Assembly (NCBI RefSeq): GCF_000967655.1
Contig: NZ_JXYA01000004.1
Coordinates: 62,001 to 126,000 of the forward strand
Length of the DNA stretch: 64,000 bases
Direction: 5' to 3'
DNA from: Pseudoalteromonas rubra
GTDB taxonomy: Bacteria; Pseudomonadota; Gammaproteobacteria; Enterobacterales; Alteromonadaceae
Part shown: positions 43,798-52,705 of the stretch, piece by piece
Layout of the letters: every line of letters begins with the position of its first letter
Position numbering within the stretch: position 1 is the first letter of the stretch
Program-made: the position numbers and the translations under genes
The notes under the pieces: model-generated
Seen by the model: the letters and a program-made list of their open reading frames with translations, nothing else
Told to the model about the DNA's origin: nothing
Databases searched by the model: none

Positions 43798-45279
43798 ATG
43801 CAGTTTGAACAGTCAAACTTGTTTAAAGCGGTGCAAATGCAGGCCATTTTTGCCGACAGCAAACACTTTGCCGATGCCATTCCAAAAGTCAGCTGGGAGC
43901 AGGCCTGCGCGCAGTACGAGCACGAGATGCCCGAAGATCTGGCAGCTTTTGTTGCACAGCACTTTGAGTTTGCGCCGCAACCTGAACTGGCGGCGCTGAA
44001 TGCGACGTCGGTGAAAGATTACATCAGCCAGTTATGGTCGCGTCTTGAGCGCGCGCCACGCGAAGGCAATGCCTCGTCGTTACTGGACTTACCCGCCAGC
44101 TATACGGTCCCCGGCGGTCGCTTTAATGAGATTTACTACTGGGACAGTTATTTTACCGCGCTGGGGTTGTTGGATGCCGGTCGTACCGAGCAAGTGTCGA
44201 ACATGCTCGATAATTTTGTCAGCCTGATAACGCGCATTGGTCATGTGCCCAATGGCAATCGCAGTTATTATACCAGTCGCTCGCAGCCGCCGGTGACTGC
44301 GTTAATGGTATCTTTGCTGTGGCAAACGCATCATCAGGACCAGGCCTGGCTGCAAAAAGTGACCGAGGCGTTGCAAGCCGAGCATGCTTTTTGGATGGCA
44401 GACAGTGACAAACTCAACGATGAGCTGAGCGAAAGCAGGCGCGTAGTGCGCATGCCCTGCGGCGGTGTGATGAACCGCTTTTGGGATGACAGCGCGCAGC
44501 CACGACCTGAATCCTATAAAGAGGACATTGAAGCTGCGGATTTACTGGAGCCTGAGCATCGTGCTGCGTTTTATCGTAACATTCGCGCGGCCTGTGAGTC
44601 GGGCTGGGATTTCAGCAGCCGCTGGCTGGATGACCCTGCGCAACTGTGCAGTATCAATACGGTGCAACGTATCCCCGTCGACCTCAATGCGTTGTTACAT
44701 CAACTGGAGTGGCAGATCAGTGAGTGTTATGCCGCGCTCGGTCAGGCGCAGCAAAGCGCCCATTTCCTGCAACTGGCTCAGCAGCGAAAGCGTCTTATCC
44801 AGGCTTATTTGTGGGATAAAGAGCAGGGCTGGTTTATGGACTATCATACCGCCTTGCAAACGCGTAGCCAGGTGATGTCTCTGGCCGCAGTGGTGCCCAT
44901 GTTCCTGGGTCTGGCCAGCCAACTGCAAGCTGAAGCCATGGCGCAGCGACTGGAGCAAGACTTTCTAAAAGCGGGCGGGCTTGTGACCACGCTGACCGAG
45001 ACCGATCAACAGTGGGATAGCCCAAATGGCTGGGCGCCACTGCAATGGTTTGCGGTCAAAGGGCTGATGAACTACGGCTATCAGAAGCTCGCAACCAGTG
45101 TTGCGAGGCGTTGGCTGGCAATGCTGGAGCGCGATTTCGAGCAGCACGGTTGTTTGCTTGAAAAGTACAATGTGGTTGTGCCCGGTGTGCGCGCTGGCGG
45201 TGGTGAGTACCTGGTGCAGCAAGGCTTTGGCTGGACCAACGGGGTAACCAGTCGCTTTTATCAGCTGCTGGAAGATTAA
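43798..45279 (+). CDS. Cytoplasmic alpha,alpha-trehalase (GH37)
   Basis: The product is 493 residues. Both trehalase signatures are present: PGGRFNEIYYWDSYFTALGL and QQWDSPNGWAPLQW. The catalytic acid Asp lies in the GWDFSSRWLDDP segment and the catalytic base Glu probably in the C-terminal LLEKYNVVVPGVRAGGGEYL. No signal peptide is present (MQFEQSNLFKAVQMQAIF), so it splits trehalose into two glucoses in the cytosol, like TreF. It is a little shorter than E. coli TreF. It follows the MFS gene by nine bases with TAGGAG as ribosome site. Confidence 0.95.
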   Translation: MQFEQSNLFKAVQMQAIFADSKHFADAIPKVSWEQACAQYEHEMPEDLAAFVAQHFEFAPQPELAALNATSVKDYISQLWSRLERAPREGNASSLLDLPASYTVPGGRFNEIYYWDSYFTALGLLDAGRTEQVSNMLDNFVSLITRIGHVPNGNRSYYTSRSQPPVTALMVSLLWQTHHQDQAWLQKVTEALQAEHAFWMADSDKLNDELSESRRVVRMPCGGVMNRFWDDSAQPRPESYKEDIEAADLLEPEHRAAFYRNIRAACESGWDFSSRWLDDPAQLCSINTVQRIPVDLNALLHQLEWQISECYAALGQAQQSAHFLQLAQQRKRLIQAYLWDKEQGWFMDYHTALQTRSQVMSLAAVVPMFLGLASQLQAEAMAQRLEQDFLKAGGLVTTLTETDQQWDSPNGWAPLQWFAVKGLMNYGYQKLATSVARRWLAMLERDFEQHGCLLEKYNVVVPGVRAGGGEYLVQQGFGWTNGVTSRFYQLLED

Positions 45280-45285
45280 AGATCG

Positions 45286-45313
45286 CGGTCATGTCACGCC
45301 GGTGGCATGACCG
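45286..45313. terminator. Hairpin between trehalase and the converging small gene
   Basis: CGGTCATG (45286-45293) pairs with CATGACCG (45306-45313) in the 39-base gap between converging stops. A T-tract is lacking, so termination activity is uncertain. Confidence 0.45.
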
Positions 45314-45318
45314 ACTTA

Positions 45319-45591
45319 TCAATCCATAAATACAACTCTAAAAAGGATGGCACCTAATACGATAAAAAACAGCACCAATTCGAGTTTATAAACAACCGAC
45401 TTGGCTTCCCGCTCTGCCTTGTTTTTGGCTATCTCCTTCTTTATATTGGTTTCCTCAGGGTGTTTTTTTTCATAGGCCTGATTGGCTTTTTGGGCAAACT
45501 GCCTGCGCTTGTCCGGGCTGAGCGCTTTATTTAATGCTGAGCCATGATCAGAAACATGACCTTTGGCTGCACGTTTTGGTGGGCTGGGCAT
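45319..45591 (-). CDS. Small protein with a C-terminal membrane helix, 90 residues
   Basis: ATG 45591 directly follows GGAGGTTCTT, an excellent ribosome site, so the long upstream extension of this frame is not translated. The product MPSPPKRAAKGHVSDHGSAL... is highly basic and helical for ~60 residues (KRRQFAQKANQAYEKKHPEE), then has one C-terminal membrane helix (LELVLFFIVLGAILFRVVFM). It is a tail-anchored-type small protein of unknown function. Confidence 0.6.
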   Translation of the reverse strand: MPSPPKRAAKGHVSDHGSALNKALSPDKRRQFAQKANQAYEKKHPEETNIKKEIAKNKAEREAKSVVYKLELVLFFIVLGAILFRVVFMD

Positions 45592-45782
45592 AAGAACCTC
45601 CTGAACAGACACCTTTAACCAAGTATAGCGCCTGATCAAAAGACTGGCAGCTGACTGCGCTGCCAGGGGAAATAAGAGACGCTGCCAGATGAACCAGTTC
45701 ACGGCAGGCAGGTCAAAAGGTATACGGCTGGGTGATTTTTGTACATTACAGCCGATTACACGAAAGACGGGAGGTGTTTCAG

Positions 45783-46805
45783 ATGGCGCAATTTGCAACA
45801 CATCTGTTAGTTAGCCTGGGTGTGCTTACGGTGCTTAGTTTGAGCGGTTGTGATGCTGCCCATGAGAATAATGACACTCAACTAATAAACCTTGGGCATA
45901 GCGCTGTAGCGGGTCAGTTTTCGGCTGATGGCCGTTACGTTGTGCTGCACAACCCGGGCGATAAGCTCGCCGTTTTCGATGTTGCCACAGCCGGCCTGAT
46001 ATTTACCAAGGCCGACCCAATCACACAGTCGCGGGATACCAAAGGCAAAATCCTGGCGTTCAGTTTGAGTGAAGACAACAAGCAGCTGGCGATTGGCTAT
46101 CTTACATCGGTTGAATTGTGGGATATCGAGCAGGGTAAGCAATTGGGGACAGTGTCCGTACATCCCACCTCAGAGCTTGCCAAAATATCGACATTGCGCT
46201 TATACAACCGGCCATATTTATTATTGGTTGGCTTAAACGATGGCACCATTAACTTGCTTGACTTGGATAATCAGTTAGTTAAAAAAGCAAAGGCCCACGA
46301 CAGTAAAGTCATGCATATCGCGATGAGCGCCCAAGGTCAGAATGTGATCAGTGCAGGGCACGACGGTCAAATACTGTTGTACGATGCGCACACCCTGACC
46401 ACCAAGCGGCGGTTTACATTCGACAGGCGCATTACCAGTGTGGCTCAAAGCCCCGACGAAGCCAGCATGTTTGCATCCGACGCACTGAATGAGCAGCGTA
46501 TTTTTTCAGTTTATTCAGACGCTGACTATGATGTGACCCTGCGTTATCCGGAGCGTTTCAGGTGGTTCAGAGCCGCAGCCTTTAGTGCCGATCAACGCTA
46601 TCTGGCCACAGGCTCATCCAAAGCCTGGTGGACGTTATGGGATGCAAAAAATGGTCAGGAAATTGGCGCTTTTTATATCAAGGCCCTGAGTCGCGATGCC
46701 ACCATTATGGATATGTATACCGATTCGCAAGGTCAGCTGCTAACGCTGAGCAGTGACGGGTTTATAGAGTTTTGGCAGATCAGCACCTTACTAAATCACC
46801 AATAA
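45783..46805 (+). CDS. WD40-like beta-propeller lipoprotein, copy 1
   Basis: The product is 340 residues from ATG 45783 (GGGAGGTG upstream). LGVLTVLSLSGCDAAHEN is a lipobox, so the protein is anchored to the periplasmic side. The rest is a seven-bladed WD40-like propeller: VELWDIEQGKQLGTVS, NVISAGHDGQILLYDAHTL, WWTLWDAKNGQEIGAF and LLTLSSDGFIEFWQIS. It is paralogous to the next gene (both contain FASDALNEQ and LTLSSDG). Such propellers are binding scaffolds; the ligand is unknown. It forms a cluster with the second propeller and the NERD-like membrane protein. Confidence 0.82.
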   Translation: MAQFATHLLVSLGVLTVLSLSGCDAAHENNDTQLINLGHSAVAGQFSADGRYVVLHNPGDKLAVFDVATAGLIFTKADPITQSRDTKGKILAFSLSEDNKQLAIGYLTSVELWDIEQGKQLGTVSVHPTSELAKISTLRLYNRPYLLLVGLNDGTINLLDLDNQLVKKAKAHDSKVMHIAMSAQGQNVISAGHDGQILLYDAHTLTTKRRFTFDRRITSVAQSPDEASMFASDALNEQRIFSVYSDADYDVTLRYPERFRWFRAAAFSADQRYLATGSSKAWWTLWDAKNGQEIGAFYIKALSRDATIMDMYTDSQGQLLTLSSDGFIEFWQISTLLNHQ

Positions 46806-46961
46806 AGGCTGGTGTGGTTTTTGCTGCGACTAGCCAGGTAGCGTGTTATTGAGATGTAATAGAAGCCGACGCCACAATTGATTACCCTCCCGGCAGGGCG
46901 AAAGCAGAGGTGTACTTTTACTCTCAGTGAATACACGTATAATGGCGGTTTTAGTGGTGTC

Positions 46962-47963
46962 ATGAGTAGAGTTATGTGGTTTAGGGGATGGCTGGTCCTG
47001 TTGTGTGTACTGATATTGGGTGCGTGTAATGACGAGATCCAGCTCAGTAAGGGCAACATTGGCAGGCTGAATGACAGTGGTATTGTGATGGGCCATTTTT
47101 CAAAAGATGGCACTAAGCTTGTCACCTTTGATAATCAAAAACAAATCCAGGTCTGGAATGTCGCTGATCAACAAGTAGAATTTACCGTGCCCAAGGACAA
47201 GACCCCCGAATTTGTACGAGATATCGCGCTGTCCGAAGACTTGCAGATGTTGGTGATTGCCAGCGAAACAGAGCTGGCGTTTTGGTCACTGAGTAAAGGG
47301 AAGCTGGTGACGAAAGTCGCATTTGGCGGCGTTACACCGGGCGCGGTGATCACGGCCATGGCCATTTCCCCGAAAAATGACAAAGCCATTGTCGCCATGG
47401 CGGATGGCACAATTAACATGGCCGATTTGCATACTCAGATTAATAACCGTTTTGCGCCACATTCGCGGCCTGTTCAGCATGTCTTTTGGGATGACAAAGG
47501 CGAGCTATTTGTGACCGGTGCGCAGGACGGCAAACTGGCATTGTGGAAATTTGGCTCAGCTGAGCCTATTTTTATGAAAGAGTTTGATCATCGGGTGACC
47601 AGTGTGGCCGTGAGCGACGATTTTTCAGCCTTATTTGCCTCGGATGCGTTGAACGAACAGGTGGTGACATCACTGACCGACGGACAGAGCATCAGCGAGT
47701 TGCAGTATATGTCGCGTTTTAAAGTGTTTCGTAAAGCCTTGTTTATAAAAGGTAGTGAACTGCTTGCAACGTCTTCATCTAAATCGCATTTAAGTATCTG
47801 GAATACGCAAAATGGTGAAGAGCTGGGTACCTGGCAAATCAATTTTGTTCACGATGGCGCAACCATTGTGGACATGTATGCAGCGGACAGACATACGCTT
47901 CTGACCTTAAGTAGTGATGGTATTTTGGAGGCGTGGACACTCAACGCACTGGCTCAACGCTAA
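46962..47963 (+). CDS. WD40-like beta-propeller lipoprotein, copy 2
   Basis: The product is 333 residues from ATG 46962 (ATG 46974 is the alternative). LVLLCVLILGACNDEIQLS is a lipobox. Propeller blades include IQVWNVADQQVEFTVP, LFVTGAQDGKLALWKFGS, LSIWNTQNGEELGTWQ and LLTLSSDGILEAWTLN. It aligns end to end with copy 1 at moderate identity, so the two arose by duplication, but they have diverged enough to bind different partners. It ends 13 bases before the NERD-like gene, so those two are probably co-transcribed. Confidence 0.82.
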   Translation: MSRVMWFRGWLVLLCVLILGACNDEIQLSKGNIGRLNDSGIVMGHFSKDGTKLVTFDNQKQIQVWNVADQQVEFTVPKDKTPEFVRDIALSEDLQMLVIASETELAFWSLSKGKLVTKVAFGGVTPGAVITAMAISPKNDKAIVAMADGTINMADLHTQINNRFAPHSRPVQHVFWDDKGELFVTGAQDGKLALWKFGSAEPIFMKEFDHRVTSVAVSDDFSALFASDALNEQVVTSLTDGQSISELQYMSRFKVFRKALFIKGSELLATSSSKSHLSIWNTQNGEELGTWQINFVHDGATIVDMYAADRHTLLTLSSDGILEAWTLNALAQR

Positions 47964-47976
47964 AGAAGGTGAGGGC

Positions 47977-48747
47977 ATGATTAGATGGATTTTGGTTTGC
48001 TTATTGATTGTCGGCAGTGGCGCGGCGGCGACTCCCGACAACGCGGCTGGTAAAGACGCGCAGAGGCATTTATTCAGTGCAGCGCCCGAGCAGCAAACTA
48101 GTGAGCTGGCTGAGGTTGAAGCAACAGCGCGCGTTGGAACAGAGTTTACCGCCCTTAACCTGATAGCCCTGTGTTTTGTGGCTTACCTGGTGTGGACACT
48201 TGGCCGTTATCTGTTGATGCGCAAACGCGATGCCGATAAAGCCGAAGCTGACAGGCATAAATGGCAGGTGTATCAGAGCCTGGCCACGTCGCTGGATGCG
48301 AAAAATTACACCATTATTAGCCGACATTTATACCCCAATCAGCTCGACGCGCTATCGGTAGACTGTGTGGTGTTATCGCCGTTTGGTGTGTTTGTCGTCG
48401 TTGTTGCAGAGCAAAGCGGTCTGATTGCCGTTGAAACAGATAGTCAGGTTTGGCCCTGTCGGCATAAAAATAAAACCCACTATCTGGCAAACCCTCTGAC
48501 AGCCGCGGCGCAACGTGCTGCAACACTGGCTGGTGTATTAAATACGCCATTTGGCGTGCGCTGGATTGTGGTATTCCCCGATGATGCTGAGTTTAGCCCA
48601 ACCCGGCCGCCCGATTGCTGTAAAGTCAGCGAAGTGTCTTTAGATATTCTCAGGTATACCCGATGTCAGTTTAGCCATGAGCAGGTGCGGATATTTGAGC
48701 AGGCTGTTTTAAGTTATGGAGAGCACAATAAGAGATTAAGCGCCTGA
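47977..48747 (+). CDS. Membrane protein with degenerate NERD (nuclease-related) domain
   Basis: The product is 256 residues from ATG 47977 (GGTGAGGGC upstream). A signal peptide or first anchor (ILVCLLIVGSGAAATPD) is followed by a membrane helix (LIALCFVAYLVWTLGRYLLM, ~62-82) and a cytosolic NERD-like domain (~100-210: YTIISRHLYPNQLDALSVDC, VVLSPFGVFVVVVAEQSG). The NERD Asp (SVDCVVLSP) is kept, but the E-x-K of the usual IETKNWSG strand reads VVVAEQSG, so nuclease activity may be lost. It has the strand order but not the full catalytic set. Its role with the lipoproteins is unknown. Confidence 0.7.
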   Translation: MIRWILVCLLIVGSGAAATPDNAAGKDAQRHLFSAAPEQQTSELAEVEATARVGTEFTALNLIALCFVAYLVWTLGRYLLMRKRDADKAEADRHKWQVYQSLATSLDAKNYTIISRHLYPNQLDALSVDCVVLSPFGVFVVVVAEQSGLIAVETDSQVWPCRHKNKTHYLANPLTAAAQRAATLAGVLNTPFGVRWIVVFPDDAEFSPTRPPDCCKVSEVSLDILRYTRCQFSHEQVRIFEQAVLSYGEHNKRLSA

Positions 48748-48856
48748 TTTGTTGGTTACAGCTGACATTTTTGATGCGCAGTCATTGAAATCAGGGTACA
48801 ATTGCGACTGTATATCATTTCCCCTGCTGTATTTTATAAGGCATTAAACTGCTCGA

Positions 48857-49747
48857 ATGACCGATCTGACAACACACCAAGCGTCTCGAAATCGACTTCT
48901 AATCGCACTAGCACTCACCTGTACCTTTATGATTATTCAGGTTGTTGGTGCGTATTACGCGAACTCCCTGGCGGTTCTGGCCGATGCCGGACATTTATTT
49001 GTACACAACAGCTCTTTGCTCATTGCCTTGATCGCTTCGGCAGTTGCAATCAAGTTAGCGAAAACCTATAACGACGGATACAAAAAAGCCGAGTATACTG
49101 GCGGCCTGTTCAATGGGTTACTGTATTTATCTATCGCCGCCATCATTTTGCTTGAAGGTGGCGAGCGGCTTGGGCATCACGGCGATGGTCATGATCTCAA
49201 TGTGAACGCCTTTGCCATGTCCAGCATTGCGGCCGTTGGGTTCTTGTTTCACGGGGCGTCGGCCTGGGTGCTGTATAAAGGACGTAAAGACAGCATTAAT
49301 GTGTACGCTGTTTTTCTGCATTCCTTTTTTGATTTACTTTCTACCATTTCGACCTTTGTGGCAGGCGTACTGATCCACCTCACCAACTGGGAAGTTATCG
49401 ATATTATATCGAGCATGCTGATTTCCGTGTTTGTTTTGTTTACGGGTATTAAGGTTATTTATACCTGTATTAAGGGTCTGACAGAACAGTCGCAATTGTT
49501 GCCGGCGGTCGAAAAGCTGGAGCGGTTGATCCTCTCGACGGAGCATGTTGAGAGTGTCCATAATGTTACTGTGACTAATCTGGACAATCAGTTAACGGTG
49601 GGTGCGCATATTGTGCTTAAACACCATTGTACAATTGAAATGCATGATGAGGCATGTCGGCTGGAGGTTGAGCGCGCTTTGATGAAGACCTATGCGGTCA
49701 AACAATGCGTATTACAAATAGAAAGCCACGATTGTCCTGATCACTAA
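48857..49747 (+). CDS. Cation diffusion facilitator (CDF) family metal transporter
   Basis: The product is 296 residues with six hydrophobic helices and a C-terminal cytosolic metal-binding domain (AVEKLERLILSTEHVESVHN, VGAHIVLKHHCTIEMHDEAC), as in ZitB/CzcD. CDF proteins export Zn, Co or Cd using the proton gradient. TM5 keeps the HxxxD pair (FLHSFFDLLS). TM2 reads LADAGHLFVHNSSL, so the Asp of the usual HxxxD is His here. This could shift metal preference or make the site four-histidine-like. It has no obvious operon partner. Confidence 0.85.
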   Translation: MTDLTTHQASRNRLLIALALTCTFMIIQVVGAYYANSLAVLADAGHLFVHNSSLLIALIASAVAIKLAKTYNDGYKKAEYTGGLFNGLLYLSIAAIILLEGGERLGHHGDGHDLNVNAFAMSSIAAVGFLFHGASAWVLYKGRKDSINVYAVFLHSFFDLLSTISTFVAGVLIHLTNWEVIDIISSMLISVFVLFTGIKVIYTCIKGLTEQSQLLPAVEKLERLILSTEHVESVHNVTVTNLDNQLTVGAHIVLKHHCTIEMHDEACRLEVERALMKTYAVKQCVLQIESHDCPDH

Positions 49748-49942
49748 ACTTGGCAAAACTCAGTTTTTCCTTTACTTTTTAACAGTATCAATAAAATAAA
49801 AATCACCAGTCAGCGAGATTCAGTCAGCATAGTTTGTGTGGTGCGCTCAAAAGCTTGTAGCGCTGGCTGGCGCACCGGAACTTAACAGTATGTCTGCTGT
49901 GTCAGAGCTCTGTAGGTTTTGGGAACAAGAGGAGCCTGAGTA

Positions 49943-52705
49943 TTGTTCGGGAAAATAATCGCGTTACCTAAGATCGCAATTGCGGTTGTGCTGGGGTTAT
50001 TAGGTGGTTTTGCTAACCTGCTCCCGCTATGGTTCCTGGATAGTTCAGAGTTTCTGTTGGGGCAGCTGTTTGTTATTCTGGCGCTAATGTCGCTGGGATG
50101 GCGCTCTGCCTTGTTGTGCGTTGCCATAGGCGCTGCCTTCATATTTTACCGCTGGGGCCATTGCTGGCCCTCGATGGTGTTTTTGTTAGAAATAGCCTGG
50201 TTGCAGATATTTTGTGTCAGGCCCAATAAACCTTTGTTTATGCGGGGGCTGGCGTTTTGGATACTGTTCGGGATCCCGCTGCTCTTCCTGTTTGGTAAGT
50301 TTGCGCTGGATCTCAATCTGCTGGTAATAGTGACTGCTCTGGCCAAATACTTCATTAATGCCGCCATTTGTCTGGTCATTGTTGACCTGCTGTCGCTGTT
50401 TTTGTTTAAACAGTTGTGGCAGGCCAAACCGCTCTATCGCATCCTCAATTACATGATCAGTCACCTCATTATTCTGGTGGTGCTGGTGACAACTATTATG
50501 CTGACCAACAGTCACTACGAACGAATTGAGTTTGAGGTGCGGGCACAGCTAAGTGATGTGGCCAACACAACCGCACAGCGTATAGATGGCTTTTTAGGTA
50601 ATCATCGCCGGGCGCTGGCGGATGCGGCGCACAATATTGAAGCCGGACTGGACCCACAGCAGACGATCACCCGCCTGGTTGAGTCATACCCGAATATTCG
50701 CACCGCTATTACTGCCGACGCAAGCGGTTTGGTCAGCCACTTTTATCCCGATACATTGAGGACCAGTTTAGCGGGCGAAGTGCCGGCCGTATCCGATCGT
50801 CAGTATTTTATCCAGGCACCTTATTATCCCAATGGCTTTGTATCGGGTATTTTCAGAGGCAGAGGGTTTGGAGATGATTCGATTGTGGCCATTTCCGCAC
50901 CGATTTACAACTCAGGGGACTTTGCCGGCATTGTCGAAGGCTCGGTATTTTTTAATACATTTGAGCAGTTTATTCCCCGCGTTTTATCGCATACGGGCCA
51001 TCTGATGATCCTCGATAGCGACAATAAAGTGGTCTTTAGCTCACTGAAGTCTGACTTTAATACCCTGGATGCATTGGATGATGAAACACTGAATGCGCTG
51101 ACAAACGACAACCAGAATTTGTATATCGGCAAAACAGAAGAGGTGTTTTACAGGCGCAGTGTACGCTCAGAGGAGTTTAGCTGGCAAGTTATCAGCTTGA
51201 TTGAGCGAAAGTACGTCAATTTGGCGGTTGCCTCTGCCTGGGGGCAGTCTTTTTTCTTGGCCTTGTTCATAATTGCCCTGAGTAGTGTGCTGGTTAGCAA
51301 GCTGACCCGCATGTTGATCAATCCGATGCATGATTTGAGCACCCGCCTGAATGGCTTCGACCCCGCCAGCCGTAATGATGACTTGTCACCTCGTGAGGAA
51401 GCCACGTTTCTTGAAGTGATCACGCTGCAACAGCAGTTCACTCAGCTGGCGTTTAAGCTCTCCATGAGCTTTAAAAAGTTGCAAAAGGCGAATCAGGAAA
51501 ACCAGTCCCTTAACGCCCAGCTGAAGAATTTTAATGCTCAGTTAGAAACTCAGGTGCAGGAGAAAACGGAAGAGCTGATTGACGCGCTGGACAGAGCCAA
51601 CAAAGCCAGCTCGGCGAAGAGTTTGTTTTTGGCCAATATGAGCCATGAGATTCGCACTCCGCTCAACGGCATTATTGGTATGACCGCAGATATGCAGCGT
51701 CAAACCCATGATTCGTCAGTTGCTGAGTCTTTGCAGATCATCTACCAGTCGGCGCATAATCTGTTGTTGATCCTCAATGACATCCTTGATTACTCGAAAA
51801 TTGAGGCGGGCGCACTGGAGCTCGACCGGCACGATGTTGAGTGCCGTAAAATGTTGCGTTTGTTGACTACCTCATTTTGTAAAACCGGCGTCAAAGCCGG
51901 GGTGACATTCAGTTATGAGGTGAGTGATGCAGTGCCAAACTATCTCAAACTGGATGAACTTAGAGTCACGCAAATCATCAACAACCTGTTGAGCAATGCC
52001 GGCAAGTTTACCGAGCAGGGCAACATCAAGCTGACTGCCAGTTATGTTGATGAAGCCTTGCATATTGCCATAACAGATACTGGCGTTGGTATTGCACAGG
52101 AGAAGCAAAAGCTGTTGTTTGGTGAGTTTATACAGGCGGATGTATCGACAACCCGTAAATACGGCGGCACCGGACTTGGGTTGACTATCTGTAAGCGCCT
52201 GGCAGAAGCCATGGGTGGCTCCATTCATCTGGACAGTGCCTGGGGTAAAGGTAGCACCTTCACTGTGGTCATTCCTGCACCGGTGGGTGAGGCTCAGGTT
52301 GAGGAGAAACAGCAGATCAGCGCACCAGACTTGCGCGGTGTAAACATACTGCTGGTTGAAGACAATCCAATCAACCAAATTGTTGCAGCCAAACTGATGG
52401 AACATACCGGATGTAGCCTGACCAAAGCCAATGATGGCCTGGATGCCCTGGCCATTTTGGAAGGGGCCGGATTTCCGCTTATCCTGATGGATTGTCAGAT
52501 GCCAAATATGGATGGTTTTGATTGTACGCGCCGGATCAGGCAAAACCCCAATCTATACGGCGCGCCGCATATTGTTGCGATTACAGCCAATGCCTTTAAC
52601 GAGGATAAAGTGAAGTGTCTGCAAGTGGGAATGGATGATTTTGTTTCCAAACCCATAGAGCCGGATGCGCTCTACCAGTGTCTGAACCGATGGCAAAATC
52701 GTTAG
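49943..52705 (+). CDS. Membrane hybrid sensor histidine kinase with extracytoplasmic Cache-type domain
   Basis: The product is 920 residues. The start is a TTG at 49943, supported by AAGAGGAG nine bases upstream. The N-terminus has five to six membrane helices (~1-190), then a dCache-like sensor (~200-425: [36 protein letters not shown]), another helix (~430-450) and a coiled coil. The kinase has His568 ([12 protein letters not shown]), NLLSNAGKF and [13 protein letters not shown]. The C-terminal receiver has its acceptor Asp in [15 protein letters not shown] (~849). Signal unknown. Its stop overlaps that of the converging GGDEF/EAL gene by four bases. Confidence 0.92.
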   Translation: MFGKIIALPKIAIAVVLGLLGGFANLLPLWFLDSSEFLLGQLFVILALMSLGWRSALLCVAIGAAFIFYRWGHCWPSMVFLLEIAWLQIFCVRPNKPLFMRGLAFWILFGIPLLFLFGKFALDLNLLVIVTALAKYFINAAICLVIVDLLSLFLFKQLWQAKPLYRILNYMISHLIILVVLVTTIMLTNSHYERIEFEVRAQLSDVANTTAQRIDGFLGNHRRALADAAHNIEAGLDPQQTITRLVESYPNIRTAITADASGLVSHFYPDTLRTSLAGEVPAVSDRQYFIQAPYYPNGFVSGIFRGRGFGDDSIVAISAPIYNSGDFAGIVEGSVFFNTFEQFIPRVLSHTGHLMILDSDNKVVFSSLKSDFNTLDALDDETLNALTNDNQNLYIGKTEEVFYRRSVRSEEFSWQVISLIERKYVNLAVASAWGQSFFLALFIIALSSVLVSKLTRMLINPMHDLSTRLNGFDPASRNDDLSPREEATFLEVITLQQQFTQLAFKLSMSFKKLQKANQENQSLNAQLKNFNAQLETQVQEKTEELIDALDRANKASSAKSLFLANMSHEIRTPLNGIIGMTADMQRQTHDSSVAESLQIIYQSAHNLLLILNDILDYSKIEAGALELDRHDVECRKMLRLLTTSFCKTGVKAGVTFSYEVSDAVPNYLKLDELRVTQIINNLLSNAGKFTEQGNIKLTASYVDEALHIAITDTGVGIAQEKQKLLFGEFIQADVSTTRKYGGTGLGLTICKRLAEAMGGSIHLDSAWGKGSTFTVVIPAPVGEAQVEEKQQISAPDLRGVNILLVEDNPINQIVAAKLMEHTGCSLTKANDGLDALAILEGAGFPLILMDCQMPNMDGFDCTRRIRQNPNLYGAPHIVAITANAFNEDKVKCLQVGMDDFVSKPIEPDALYQCLNRWQNR

